Part shown: positions 25,818-36,083 of the stretch, piece after piece
Layout of the letters: each line of letters begins with the position of its first letter
How positions within the stretch are numbered: position 1 is the first letter of the stretch
From: M3007 sp046299435
GTDB taxonomy: Bacteria > Bacteroidota > Bacteroidia > Chitinophagales > Saprospiraceae
Length of the DNA: 64,000 bases
NCBI GenBank assembly: GCA_046299435.1
Contig: JBKBIC010000001.1
Span: 1-64,000, forward strand
Reading direction: 5' to 3'
Translations under genes and position numbers: made by a program
The notes under the pieces: generated by a model
What the model was told of the DNA's origin: nothing
The model's input: only the letters and a program-made list of their open reading frames with translations
The model's database searches: none

Positions 25818-28271
25818 TCACCCCTGCCCGCCGCCTGCCCGCCGTTTTTCGTCCTCCGCGCCGCCTTGCCGCCGCCTCGCCTGCGCCACCGTGTTTTTCC
25901 CGAAACGATAATTGAGGGACAAAGTCGCCACCCGCGTTTCGCGGAACACCTCGAAGGTTTCTTCGTAATCACTGAACCGGATGGTCGCACTCGGCAAGTT
26001 TTGCCAGAAAATATCCGTCACCGCCAGTTTCAAGGTCGCCCGCCGGTCGAGCATCGTTTTTTGGATGCCTGCGCCGAGACCCCACATGGGGTTTAGGTTC
26101 ATGAAACCATAGATTTCGCGGGTTTTGTAATTGAAATTGAGTTCCGCCGCCCACTCGTTTTTCAACTTGAAATTGTGCGTCGTGAAAACGTGCAACACCG
26201 TGTTGCCGTCGCGCAGCGGGGTGTTGGCGAGGTTGCCGGCGTATTGGCCGCGCCAAGTGTTGAGGTTGTTCACCATGCTCCACCAGCCGGCAACGTCGAA
26301 ATTGTAGTTCAGCGCGACGCTCCAATATTCCACCGTCGTCAGGTTGCTGTCGGTTTGGATTGTCACACGCTCCTGCCCGCCGACAGGGGCGATGACCTGC
26401 GTGATGTTGTCCGAGGTGCGCGAGTAAGCGAGCGTGGCCGTGAGTTTTTGCCAAAACGTGTGGTTCCATTCCGCCGACCAAGTGAACTGCGGGTTGAGGT
26501 ACGGGTTGCCGGAACTGTATGTGCTGGGGTCGAGGAAGGATTTGAAGGGGTTGAGTTGGCGGTAGGTCGGGCGGTCGAGGCGACGGCTGAGGTTGAGGCC
26601 GGTCTCGTATTTTTCGGAAAACTTGTAGCTCAAAAACGCGCTCGGAAACCAGTTCACATAGTTGCGGTCGAACGATTCGCCGTTGACCAATTGCGTGCCC
26701 TCGGCCCGCGTGTTTTCCATGCGAAGCCCTGCTTGCAGGCTCAATTTTGACCAGTCTTTGCTGGCGTTCAGGTAGGCTGCGTTGATGTTTTCGCGGTAGA
26801 TGAAGTGGTTGGAATTGATGCTGTCGAACACGGGCGCAGCGGGGTTGCTGCGGTCGAAAAACTGCAAATCGTTGTCCGCGTCCACGATGCTGGCTTTTAC
26901 GCCAGCCTCGATTTTTGCCTTGCCCGCGAGCGGATGCACATAGTCGGCTTTCACGGATTTGATTTGCAAATCGCCCCGGATGTCGCCCAAAAGCAGGTAA
27001 TCCGGCTTGATTTGCTCGCCGCCGAGGCCCGTGTAGCGGGTCGTGAAGTTCTGTTCCGTGTTGTTCCAATACTTTGCAAAATCGAGGTCAGCAGTCAGTT
27101 CGCGGCCTTGTGCGCCGAACGTGCGCTTGAAATTGCCATTCAAAGCATACGAATACCAGCGGTCGCGGCTGCGGTTGCTGGTGCCAAAAAACGACTCGAC
27201 CGTGTTCGTTTCGCCCTCCACCGACGAAGTGTTTTGGGCGCGGGGGTCGAAGTGGTTAAAGGTGCCGGAGGCCACCACGCCGAGCGTCGTTTTTTTGTTC
27301 GGGAAAAAATCCGCGCCCGCCCGCGCCATGTGGAGATTGTAGGGGATGGTCAGGTAATTGCGCTGGTTGTATGCTCCGGTGCGCCCGTTGGCATCGAAAA
27401 ACTCGCGGTACAGCCGCAGGTCGTTCATGCCCCTTCGGAAGCTGTAATTGTAGCTGCCGAACAAGTTGACCTTCGGATTGCGGTGGTTGAGGTTGAAGCC
27501 CGCGCCAGCCTTTGGGTACACGCCTTGCCCGTAGTTCGTTGAAAACGAGCCGTTTGTGCCCAATTTTTTGTCCTTTTTCATCCGAATGTCAATGATGCCT
27601 GCGTTGCCCGCCGCGTCGTATTTGGCCGAAGGGTTGGTGATGAGGTCAATGCGCTCGATGCTGTTCGAGGGCAGCGAGCGCAGGAAATTGGACAAATCCG
27701 CGCCCGCCAGCGGGCTTGGTTTCCCGTCAATCATCACAATCACGCCCGCTCGCCCGCGCAGCGAAATCGCGTCGTTCGAGTTGACGACTACGCCCGGCGA
27801 GCGTTCCAGCACCTCCAACGCGCTGCTCCCGGTGGCGAGGATGCTGCTTTCCACGTTGACAATCGTGCGGTCGGGTCGCCGCTCGATGAACGGTTTTTTG
27901 GCCGTGACGGTCACTTCGGCGAGCGCGGCGTTTTCGCGCAGGCGAATCGGCGGTAGCGCGACGGGCTGCCCAGCCACCGCGATTTCTTCGCTGAAATATT
28001 TTTCAAAACCGAGCATCGTCACCGACAAACGGTACGCACCGGGCTTGGCCTCCGCGAATCCGAATTGCCCACTTGCATCGCTCAACTCGACTTTGACGAG
28101 CGAACTATCCGCGCTTTTCAGCAGGCTGACCGTCGCGCCTTCGAGGGCTTGGCCGCTGCCGTCGGCCACCGACCCAGTGAGCGAAATATTTTGGGAAAAA
28201 GCCGATTGGGCGGCCACAAAACCGACGAGCACGAGCCAGCCGACGCGCATTTTTTGAACCAAGCATTTCAT
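25818..28271 (-). CDS. Outer-membrane beta-barrel receptor (TonB-dependent receptor-like, OMP_b-brl_3 type)
   Basis: 817 residues. An N-terminal signal ends near AFSQ (27). A CarboxypepD_reg-like domain (28-115) starts with ISLTGSVADGSGQALEGATV. A plug-like region (125-240) has VLERSPGVVVNSNDAISLRG and IERIDLITNPSAKYDAAGNA. A C-terminal beta-barrel of about 550 residues follows. There is no SusD partner nearby, so it is not a SusC/SusD pair. The ligand is unknown. The 3' end is rich in Arg/Gly codons (QARRRQGGAEDEKRRAGGGQ) and runs past the expected terminal aromatic strand, so a late start of divergence or a shifted end is possible. Confidence 0.88.
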   Translation of the reverse strand: MKCLVQKMRVGWLVLVGFVAAQSAFSQNISLTGSVADGSGQALEGATVSLLKSADSSLVKVELSDASGQFGFAEAKPGAYRLSVTMLGFEKYFSEEIAVAGQPVALPPIRLRENAALAEVTVTAKKPFIERRPDRTIVNVESSILATGSSALEVLERSPGVVVNSNDAISLRGRAGVIVMIDGKPSPLAGADLSNFLRSLPSNSIERIDLITNPSAKYDAAGNAGIIDIRMKKDKKLGTNGSFSTNYGQGVYPKAGAGFNLNHRNPKVNLFGSYNYSFRRGMNDLRLYREFFDANGRTGAYNQRNYLTIPYNLHMARAGADFFPNKKTTLGVVASGTFNHFDPRAQNTSSVEGETNTVESFFGTSNRSRDRWYSYALNGNFKRTFGAQGRELTADLDFAKYWNNTEQNFTTRYTGLGGEQIKPDYLLLGDIRGDLQIKSVKADYVHPLAGKAKIEAGVKASIVDADNDLQFFDRSNPAAPVFDSINSNHFIYRENINAAYLNASKDWSKLSLQAGLRMENTRAEGTQLVNGESFDRNYVNWFPSAFLSYKFSEKYETGLNLSRRLDRPTYRQLNPFKSFLDPSTYSSGNPYLNPQFTWSAEWNHTFWQKLTATLAYSRTSDNITQVIAPVGGQERVTIQTDSNLTTVEYWSVALNYNFDVAGWWSMVNNLNTWRGQYAGNLANTPLRDGNTVLHVFTTHNFKLKNEWAAELNFNYKTREIYGFMNLNPMWGLGAGIQKTMLDRRATLKLAVTDIFWQNLPSATIRFSDYEETFEVFRETRVATLSLNYRFGKNTVAQARRRQGGAEDEKRRAGGGQG

Positions 28272-28672
28272 CTGCCGTGAATTTTTGTTGGCCGAAAAAA
28301 GGCAGGCGACCGGGCAAATGCTCGGTCAAAATCGGCTGAATAGCAGGCGCGGCGGGTGTTCGGCAGCTTGGCGGCAGTGAGCGTAGTTTGGTCAAAAATT
28401 AGCGATTCGGATTCATAGATGCCTCAAAACGAGTCATTTGGGCGGGTCAATCGTCCGGCGAATCCGCCTTAGAGGGCGTTTGTATAATTCCCAAAAAAGG
28501 CTTGGCCCGCGCCCCGCCACGGGGGCCGGCCCACACAGTTTTTAAAACAAAAACAACAACAAAATGCCGCGCCACCCGCCTTCTTGGGCTTTTGAATAAT
28601 ACCAAAAAACGGCGGGCCCCGCGACCGCCAGCGGCCGCGGGCCAAGCCTTTTTCTCATCCAAACTCAACAGC
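28272..28672. other. Gene-free, repeat-rich interval
   Basis: 401 bp between two minus-strand genes. It carries the 18-bp composite inverted repeat (28494-28511 and 28636-28653), and a near copy (at 28565) of the sequence around the caspase gene stop codon. Apart from the presumed promoter of the receptor gene I see nothing coding in it. Confidence 0.5.
28494..28653. repeat. Composite inverted repeat, 18-bp perfect arms
   Basis: Arms at 28494-28511 and 28636-28653 are exact inverted copies (core AAAAAGGCTTGGCCCGCG). The 124-bp interior holds degenerate GC-rich copies of similar words next to A-runs. Confidence 0.85.
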
Positions 28673-30355
28673 TCAATGCCGCGCCACCGCCACCGGCATA
28701 TTCGGGTCGTAGGTGCCTTTGATGACCGGGCTTTGGCGGCTGCCTGTGTAGGTGCGGACGTTTTCGTACACATAATCGTACAGCTCGGCGACGGTCGTGA
28801 TGCCGTTTTTGTCTTTGTCAGCCTCGCCTTTCAGCCCCCGGATGAGGAAGTGGCTGAACACGCCCTGCCGCAAGCCCTGCGATTCGAGCGAGGTCTCGTC
28901 GGATTTGGAGGACATGAGCAGCGCGGTGCCGCTGATGGATTTCGCCAGCTGCTGATAATACTGCGAAAGCACCGGCTCCGTCTCGCCGCTCCGCATGGCG
29001 ATGATGCTGCCCGAATGGCAAGCATCGGCGACGCAGAGTTTGTACGCGGCGCGGCATTTGCCGAAGCGTTCGGCCACCTCTTCGTGGAGGATTTTGTTGT
29101 TGTAACCGTCGAAATCAATGGGCAGGAAAGAGCCGTTCAGGCCGTGCCCGGAGAAGTAAAAAATGACCAAATCGCGCTCGCCTGCTTTGGCAAACACCTC
29201 GTCCATGCTGTTCAGGATGGTTTCGCGGGTCGCGTCTTCGTCAATCAGCACGCGCACTTGCTCGTCGGGGAGTGCGCCGCCTTCGAGGCTTTTCAGGAAA
29301 GCGAAAAAACGATAGGCATCGTCGTCGGTGTAGCGCAGGGCCGGCATGTGGTTGTACGACGACACGCCCACGACCACTGCCCAGACCTTCGTTTCTTGCT
29401 TGACTTCTTCGATGGCCTGCTTTTGCTCCTCGGCCACCGGCGCGGAGGGCTGGTAATCGGATGGTGCGTCTTTGCCCAAAAACTGGCCTTCCTTCCAGTA
29501 GCCTGCGACTTCGGTGCCGTCGTGCAGGTATAGCGTACCCTTGCCGTTGAACGCGCCATTGGCCCATTCGCCCCGGTAGCGGTCGCCGTTGGCATAAGTG
29601 CAAACCCCGAAGCCGTTGGCCTCGTTTTCGCGGAAATCGCCGATGTACTTGGCCGAACCTTCCTTGAAAATATAGGTGCCCTTGCCGTTTTCGCAGTCGC
29701 CTTCGATGCATCCGACGCGACCGCTTTCGATTAGGCTGCTGCCGATGTACTCGCCCTCGCGCCACTCGCCGGTCTCCTGCGAGCCGTCGGCATGGTAGCG
29801 GGTGCCTTTGCCGTGCGGATAGTTTTCTTTGAAGTTGCCGATGTATTTGTCGCCGTTGGCAAACCAGAATGTGCCCCAGCCGTCGAATTTCCCGGCCAAG
29901 AACTGCCCTTCGTACTTGGAGCCGTCGGGGTAGGCAAAGATGCCAGCACCCGCCTTGCAATCACCTGAAAGGCAGCCCGATTGGATGTTGGTGCCGTCGT
30001 CCTGCTGCTCCTCTTTTTTCTTGGCGATGTATTCTTCCTGCACGTTTCCTTGCGCGTCCACAGGCTTGCCTTTTTTCCAGAGGCCCGTGCGCTTGGTGCC
30101 GTCGGCGTAGGTTTTGGTGCCTTTGCCGTCGGGGTAGCGGTTTTTCCACTCGCCTTGATATTTGGAGCCATCGGTGTACTTGCAAGTGCCCACACCGTGA
30201 ATTTCGCCGTCCTTGAACTCGCCGATGTACTCCGCGCCGGACGGGTACCGGTAAATGCCTTTGCCGTTTTTGCAGTCGCCGCTCACGCATTGGGCCGACA
30301 GTTGCTGGCAGAAAATCAGGAAAAAAATGGGGAGGAAAGCCGTTTTGATGTGCAT
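28673..30355 (-). CDS. Secreted MORN-repeat protein with caspase-like (C14) domain
   Basis: 560 residues from the ATG at 30355, which gives the signal peptide MHIKTAFLPIFFLIFCQQLS. Residues 22-310 are three homologous blocks, each starting with a CxxGDC motif (CVSGDCKNGKG, CLSGDCKAGAG, CIEGDCENGKG) and followed by about three MORN repeats of the YPDGSKYEGQF type. A caspase-like peptidase domain follows (about 325-560): WAVVVGVSSYNHMPALRYTD, catalytic H404 in YFSGHGLNG and C446 in ADACHSGS. Both catalytic residues are present. Metacaspase-like enzymes cut after basic residues; target and location beyond export are unknown. It lies 44 bp after a GNAT gene and probably shares its promoter. Confidence 0.93.
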   Translation of the reverse strand: MHIKTAFLPIFFLIFCQQLSAQCVSGDCKNGKGIYRYPSGAEYIGEFKDGEIHGVGTCKYTDGSKYQGEWKNRYPDGKGTKTYADGTKRTGLWKKGKPVDAQGNVQEEYIAKKKEEQQDDGTNIQSGCLSGDCKAGAGIFAYPDGSKYEGQFLAGKFDGWGTFWFANGDKYIGNFKENYPHGKGTRYHADGSQETGEWREGEYIGSSLIESGRVGCIEGDCENGKGTYIFKEGSAKYIGDFRENEANGFGVCTYANGDRYRGEWANGAFNGKGTLYLHDGTEVAGYWKEGQFLGKDAPSDYQPSAPVAEEQKQAIEEVKQETKVWAVVVGVSSYNHMPALRYTDDDAYRFFAFLKSLEGGALPDEQVRVLIDEDATRETILNSMDEVFAKAGERDLVIFYFSGHGLNGSFLPIDFDGYNNKILHEEVAERFGKCRAAYKLCVADACHSGSIIAMRSGETEPVLSQYYQQLAKSISGTALLMSSKSDETSLESQGLRQGVFSHFLIRGLKGEADKDKNGITTVAELYDYVYENVRTYTGSRQSPVIKGTYDPNMPVAVARH

Positions 30356-30399
30356 GTGGGTGCGTTGGATTTTTGCGTAGAAACAGCGGGCGACGGGTT

Positions 30400-30903
30400 T
30401 TATTGTCCGTCCGGGCGATTCCGCCAGAGCATCTGAAAATCGTCCATCACGAATCCGTTGCCGATGGGGATGTCCACGTTTTGCTCGATGACGAAGCCCA
30501 TTTTGAAATAAAAGTTGATGCTCTTGAAGTTGCGGCGGTTCACTGTGAGGCGCAGTTCGCGGAGGCCGGGTAGCTCGGCCAGCAATTTCTGGAAAACCGC
30601 CGCGCCGATGCCGCGTCGGTGCTGCGTGTTGTCCACATAAAATTTGTGCAGGAAAAAGCTGCCCGCATCCTTCTTGCTCACGGCCATGAACCCACTTGGC
30701 TCGCCGTCGGTCAAAATCAAGCGAAACACTTGGCCCTCGGCCATTTGACGTTGCAGCGCAGCCTCGGAGTACATCAATTCGAGCATGTATTCGACTTGTT
30801 CGGTGCCGATGATTTCGGGGTAATGCGCCCACCAGATTTTGTGCGCCAGCTGGCGCAGCACCGGGATGTCGGCAGTATTTGCGAGGCGAAGTTCGATGTC
30901 CAT
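30400..30903 (-). CDS. GNAT family N-acetyltransferase
   Basis: 167 residues from the ATG at 30903. The GNAT fold is seen in FLHKFYVDNTQHRRGIGAAV, where the acetyl-CoA-binding loop Q/R-x-x-G-x-G/A is HRRGIGAA. The later strand is LRLTVNRRNFKSINFYFKMGF. It would acetylate an amine using acetyl-CoA in the cytoplasm; the acceptor is unknown. The gene has a promoter just upstream and precedes the MORN-caspase gene. Confidence 0.9.
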   Translation of the reverse strand: MDIELRLANTADIPVLRQLAHKIWWAHYPEIIGTEQVEYMLELMYSEAALQRQMAEGQVFRLILTDGEPSGFMAVSKKDAGSFFLHKFYVDNTQHRRGIGAAVFQKLLAELPGLRELRLTVNRRNFKSINFYFKMGFVIEQNVDIPIGNGFVMDDFQMLWRNRPDGQ

Positions 30904-30929
30904 GTCGGCGATGGCGTTTTGTGCCCGCC

Positions 30930-30937
30930 CAAAGTTA
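30930..30937 (-). promoter_or_regulatory. -7 element for the GNAT-caspase unit
   Basis: TAACTTTG on the minus strand, 27 bp before the GNAT start codon. No good TTG is found 19 bases upstream. Confidence 0.45.
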
Positions 30938-31153
30938 GCGCGAGTGGGCGGGGTCGTGGCCCGAAGCATGGCCGGGCTTGGTAATATTTTCAAAAACATT
31001 GCTGCCAGAATGTCCCTGCCCTTTGCCTTTTCGGTCAAGTTGGCGCAAATTGCCCCGTCCAAACGGCCCTTCCCTGTCGTGGAACGCGCTTTGTGGCACG
31101 GCTCCCAGAAATCTTTTTCACCCAAAAACTGTTCTCTGCAAAAAAAAGCCGCC

Positions 31154-31621
31154 ATGACCAACGCAACTAAAAATTTGACCTTGCCCGCCGATACGCCCCT
31201 GTATTTCGACGATTTTATCACCCGCGATGGGTGGCGCACAGGCAGGCAATCATATCCGCTGCAATTCGTGAATTTGCCTGCGACCAATGTGTTCGAAACG
31301 CTGGACGATTTCGTCATCGAAATCGTCGCGCCGGGTCTTTCGCACGAAGACTTGCAAATCGCCACGACCGATTCGACACTCGATATCCGCTACGAACCGG
31401 TCAAAAACAGCCGCTTCGAATCCCTCCAAACGCGCCGCAACTGGCATACCGAATACCGTGCCCTGCCATTCCGCCGCCAATTCGAGCTGGAAGAAGAGGC
31501 GATTGACTTTTCGGGGATGGTGGTGACTTCCGAGCACGGGCGCATCCAATTTGTCATCCCGAAAAAAGGCGACTACCGGGGCCGGGTGGCTCCTTTCGTG
31601 CCTCGTTTCACGGTGAGCTGA
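31154..31621 (+). CDS. Hsp20/alpha-crystallin family small heat-shock protein
   Basis: 155 residues from the ATG at 31154. The alpha-crystallin domain runs from about residue 40 to 140, with FVIEIVAPGLSHEDLQIATT, a YRALPFRRQFELEEEAID segment, and an end of HGRIQFVIPKKGD that matches the usual G-x-L-x-I/V pattern loosely. Such proteins hold unfolding proteins during stress. The family is recognised from domain layout; sequence identity to typical Hsp20 looks low. It converges on lepA, with a composite inverted repeat between. Confidence 0.78.
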   Translation: MTNATKNLTLPADTPLYFDDFITRDGWRTGRQSYPLQFVNLPATNVFETLDDFVIEIVAPGLSHEDLQIATTDSTLDIRYEPVKNSRFESLQTRRNWHTEYRALPFRRQFELEEEAIDFSGMVVTSEHGRIQFVIPKKGDYRGRVAPFVPRFTVS

Positions 31622-31636
31622 GAAACGGGGCGGGCT

Positions 31637-31760
31637 AAAAAGCGGAGCGCGAACCGGCGCCTCGGTGGGCGCGGCGCATTTTTTTTCGGTAAGTGTGAGC
31701 ACATTGAAAAACGGTTATTGGGGGCCCGCCACCCTCCGCATCGGTTCGCGCTCCGCTTTT

Positions 31761-31761
<1 letters not shown>
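31637..31761. repeat. Composite inverted repeat between Hsp20 and lepA genes, 20-bp perfect arms
   Basis: Arms at 31637-31656 and 31742-31761 are exact inverted copies (AAAAAGCGGAGCGCGAACCG). The loop is 85 bp. The second arm ends at the lepA stop codon. The A/T runs at the outer ends would let it act as a bidirectional terminator. Confidence 0.88.
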
Positions 31762-33557
<1,796 letters not shown>

Positions 33558-33562
33558 TGTTC

Positions 33563-33617
33563 GGTTGACGGTGGACGGCTCACGGTAGAGGGTTGTGGTG
33601 GCCGTCCACCGTCAACC
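33563..33617. repeat. Composite inverted repeat in the lepA leader, 16-bp perfect arms
   Basis: GGTTGACGGTGGACGG (33563-33578) and its exact inverse (33602-33617) with a 23-base loop. It lies between the lepA -7 element and start codon, so it should be part of the lepA mRNA leader, and its edge is 5 bp from the ATG. The words match the GGTGGAC repeat inside the helicase gene. Confidence 0.88.
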
Positions 33618-33647
33618 GTCGCCCGTATGCCGTTTTAAAAAGGCGCG

Positions 33648-33655
33648 CAAAGTTA
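33648..33655 (-). promoter_or_regulatory. -7 element for lepA
   Basis: TAACTTTG on the minus strand, 91 bp before the ATG; no -33 element seen. Confidence 0.45.
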
Positions 33656-33754
33656 GCAGAAAACGCCAAGTTTGGCGGCCTGCTGCCAAAGGCGTGGCGG
33701 CACATTGGAAATATTTGGACAGTTGAAAAATTAGGCGCGACTGAAACGGAGCGG

Positions 33755-34696
33755 TCAATATTTCAGCGCGAGGTTATGCAGCATGTCGTCGGTCATCGCG
33801 TCAAGGTCGAATTCCGGTTTCCAGCCCCAGTCGTGCCGGGCGGCGGAGTCGTCAATCGTTTCCGGCCACGAATCGGCGATGGCCTGCCGGAAGTCGGGTT
33901 TGTGCGTCATCTTGAAGTTGGGCATTTTCCGGCGGATGCTGGCGGCCACTTCGTCGGGCGTGAAGCTCATCCCGGCCAAGTTGTAGCTCGTCCGCACGGC
34001 CAAGCGGTTGGCCGGGGCCTCCATGATTTCGAGCGTGGCGCGGATGGCATCGGGCATATACAACATCGGCAAACGTGTGTCGGCGCGCAGGAAACACTCG
34101 TAGGGCTTGGCTTGGATGGCATAGTGGTAAATGTCCACCGCGTAATCCGTCGTGCCGCCGCCGGGCATACTTTGGTGGCCGATGATGCCGGGATAGCGCA
34201 GCGAACGCCCGTCCACACCGTATTTCTGCCAGTAATATTGAAGCCAATTTTCGCCGGCCACCTTGCTGATGCCGTACACCGTTTCGGGGATAAGCGGGCC
34301 GTATTGTGGGGTACCGAAGCGACTGGCTTCTTTGCCAAACACCGCGATGGACGACGGAAAATACACTTTGCTCAAACTGCGCGAGCGAGCCACTTCGAGC
34401 ACATTGAACAGGCTCCGCATATTGATGTCCCAAGCCTGCATGGGGTTTTGCTCGCCTTTCGCACTCAAAATGGCTGCGAGATGGTAAATCTGGTTGACCT
34501 TCCACTTTTTCACGAGCTCTTCGAGGGCTTGGCCGTCGAGCGCGTTCAGGGTTTCGGTCGGGCCATTGTGCCATTCGAGCGGGCGCAGGTCGGTGGCGAT
34601 GACGTGTTCGCTGCCGTACACGTCGCTGAGGGTCTCGGTCAGGACGGAGCCAATTTGGCCGCCCGCCCCGGTGATGAGGATGTTTTCTTTTTTCAT
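33755..34696 (-). CDS. NAD-dependent epimerase/dehydratase, probably L-threonine 3-dehydrogenase (SDR type)
   Basis: 313 residues. The Rossmann motif ILITGAGGQIGSVLTETL (6-23) and the active-site YGISKVAGE (Y-x-x-x-K) mark an extended SDR. The overall pattern (IYHLAAILSAKGEQNP, VYFPSSIAVFG, LRYPGIIGHQSMPGGGTTDY, MPDAIRATLEIMEAP) matches the GalE-like L-threonine dehydrogenases known from Bacteroidota. These oxidise threonine to 2-amino-3-oxobutyrate with NAD. The assignment rests on this pattern and is fairly sure. No Kbl ligase gene is adjacent. Confidence 0.87.
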   Translation of the reverse strand: MKKENILITGAGGQIGSVLTETLSDVYGSEHVIATDLRPLEWHNGPTETLNALDGQALEELVKKWKVNQIYHLAAILSAKGEQNPMQAWDINMRSLFNVLEVARSRSLSKVYFPSSIAVFGKEASRFGTPQYGPLIPETVYGISKVAGENWLQYYWQKYGVDGRSLRYPGIIGHQSMPGGGTTDYAVDIYHYAIQAKPYECFLRADTRLPMLYMPDAIRATLEIMEAPANRLAVRTSYNLAGMSFTPDEVAASIRRKMPNFKMTHKPDFRQAIADSWPETIDDSAARHDWGWKPEFDLDAMTDDMLHNLALKY

Positions 34697-34757
34697 GTTT
34701 GGTTAAGGCCGGTTTCGATTTTGAAATGGCGAGTGCCGATTGGGCAGGATTGGAACG

Positions 34758-34834
34758 CGGATTGGACGGATTAAGCGGATTTGCACGGATTTTTTTCAGA
34801 AATCAAAACAAACCCGCCTAATCTGCCCAATCTG
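34758..34834. repeat. Imperfect composite inverted repeat
   Basis: Arms at 34758-34783 and 34809-34834 match at 21 of 26 positions as inverted copies. Each arm is built of GGATT-type words. Located between the SDR and nucleotidyltransferase genes. Confidence 0.7.
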
Positions 34835-34904
34835 TTTCATCTGTATCCCAATCCCGCAAACAGGGCAAACATCGTAAATCGCCATTCCAAAATCGAAAAA
34901 CTTT

Positions 34905-35804
34905 TCAGCCCCACAGCGGCTTCGGGTAAAGCCCTTCGTCGGCGAAACGGGCCAGTGCCGATTGCACGGTTTCCTTGTCTTCGGTGTAGGTCACGCCATA
35001 CCATTGGCTGTCGCTGTTGAGCACCCGGAGGCGGATTTTCCCAGCCTCTATGAGCGCGTTGACCACTTTGGGGATGTAAAACTCGGCCTTCGGGCTATCC
35101 ATGTTGGCGTGGACGAACTGGCGGAATTGCGCCTCGATTTCGTCCAAAACCGTCGGGTGCAGGCCCCAAAAATTCATCGAAACAGGCGTGTCGTCGGCCA
35201 GCGGGTGTTGGCCGTTTTCATCCAAAAAATGGATGCCGCCGGGTAGCCGCTCGATTTTGGTGCGCTCCTGCACGTCGGTCAGAAAACCGTCCGCACTGAC
35301 CGAACAAACACCGCGCGAGACGGCCCCGTTTTCGGAAAGGGTGTTGCCGAGGCGATAGGCCACCATGCCGTAACAATCTGGTGCACAGTCGTTTCGGAGA
35401 AAATCGGCAATCGTCTTGAACGCGCCTGCGCCGTAAAAATCATCGGCGTTGATGGCCGCAAATGGCTCGGTCAAGTGGGCTTTCGCGGCGAGGATAGCGT
35501 GTGCCGTGCCCCAAGGCTTTTCGCGGTGCGGCAGCTGCGGCAGCCAATCGAGCGCGGTGTCCATTTCCTGAAAAGCATACTCGACTCGGATTTTTGACTC
35601 GATGCGTTGCCCGACTTTTTCGCGGAAAGCGGCCTCGATGTCCTTGCGGATGACGAACACGACCTTGCCAAAACCAGCGCGGATGGCATCAAAAACGGAG
35701 TAGTCCAAAATGGCCTCGCCGCCCGGCCCCATGCCGTCCACTTGTTTGAGACCGCCGTAGCGCGAGCCGATGCCGGCAGCCAAAATCAAAAGGGTTGGTT
35801 GCAT
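34905..35804 (-). CDS. Sugar-nucleotidyltransferase-like protein
   Basis: 299 residues. The N-terminal nucleotide-binding motif LLILAAGIGSRYGGLKQVD (5-23) and the metal-site region FAAINADDFYGAGAF belong to the NTP-transferase fold. The region WGTAHAILAAKAHL is also typical. Such enzymes join a sugar phosphate and an NTP; the substrate cannot be told. The C-terminal part (MNFWGLHPTVLDEIEAQFRQ) is that of a family frequent in Bacteroidota and usually left as nucleotidyltransferase. Confidence 0.85.
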   Translation of the reverse strand: MQPTLLILAAGIGSRYGGLKQVDGMGPGGEAILDYSVFDAIRAGFGKVVFVIRKDIEAAFREKVGQRIESKIRVEYAFQEMDTALDWLPQLPHREKPWGTAHAILAAKAHLTEPFAAINADDFYGAGAFKTIADFLRNDCAPDCYGMVAYRLGNTLSENGAVSRGVCSVSADGFLTDVQERTKIERLPGGIHFLDENGQHPLADDTPVSMNFWGLHPTVLDEIEAQFRQFVHANMDSPKAEFYIPKVVNALIEAGKIRLRVLNSDSQWYGVTYTEDKETVQSALARFADEGLYPKPLWG

Positions 35805-35809
35805 TTGAT

Positions 35810-35842
35810 TGTTGATTCGGTGATTTGTTGATTCGGTGATTT
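35810..35842. repeat. Tandem 16-bp repeat, two copies
   Basis: GTTGATTCGGTGATTT is repeated directly (35811-35826 and 35827-35842), just upstream of the nucleotidyltransferase gene. Related words recur near 36004-36030. Confidence 0.75.
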
Positions 35843-35969
35843 GCGCCCAAAGCCCGCGAAGGATTCCTTTGGAGATTGGGTGGTTTGCTGATTTTCAGGC
35901 CGATACGACAAATTGGCGCACACTTTTACCTTTACGGCTCAGCCCTCCGGCCCTCGTTTTTGGGGCGGC

Positions 35970-35977
35970 CAAAGGTA
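35970..35977 (-). promoter_or_regulatory. -7 element, probably for the nucleotidyltransferase gene
   Basis: TACCTTTG on the minus strand. It lies 166 bp before the ATG, so the leader would be long and would contain the 16-bp tandem repeat. Confidence 0.35.
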
Positions 35978-36083
35978 AACCGACGGCGGGGCGTTTTTTT
36001 CATTGGCGATTCGATGATTTGGTTATTCGGCTATTTGAAAGGTACCGCACCGAATCATCAGATGGCCGAATTACCAACCCAAC

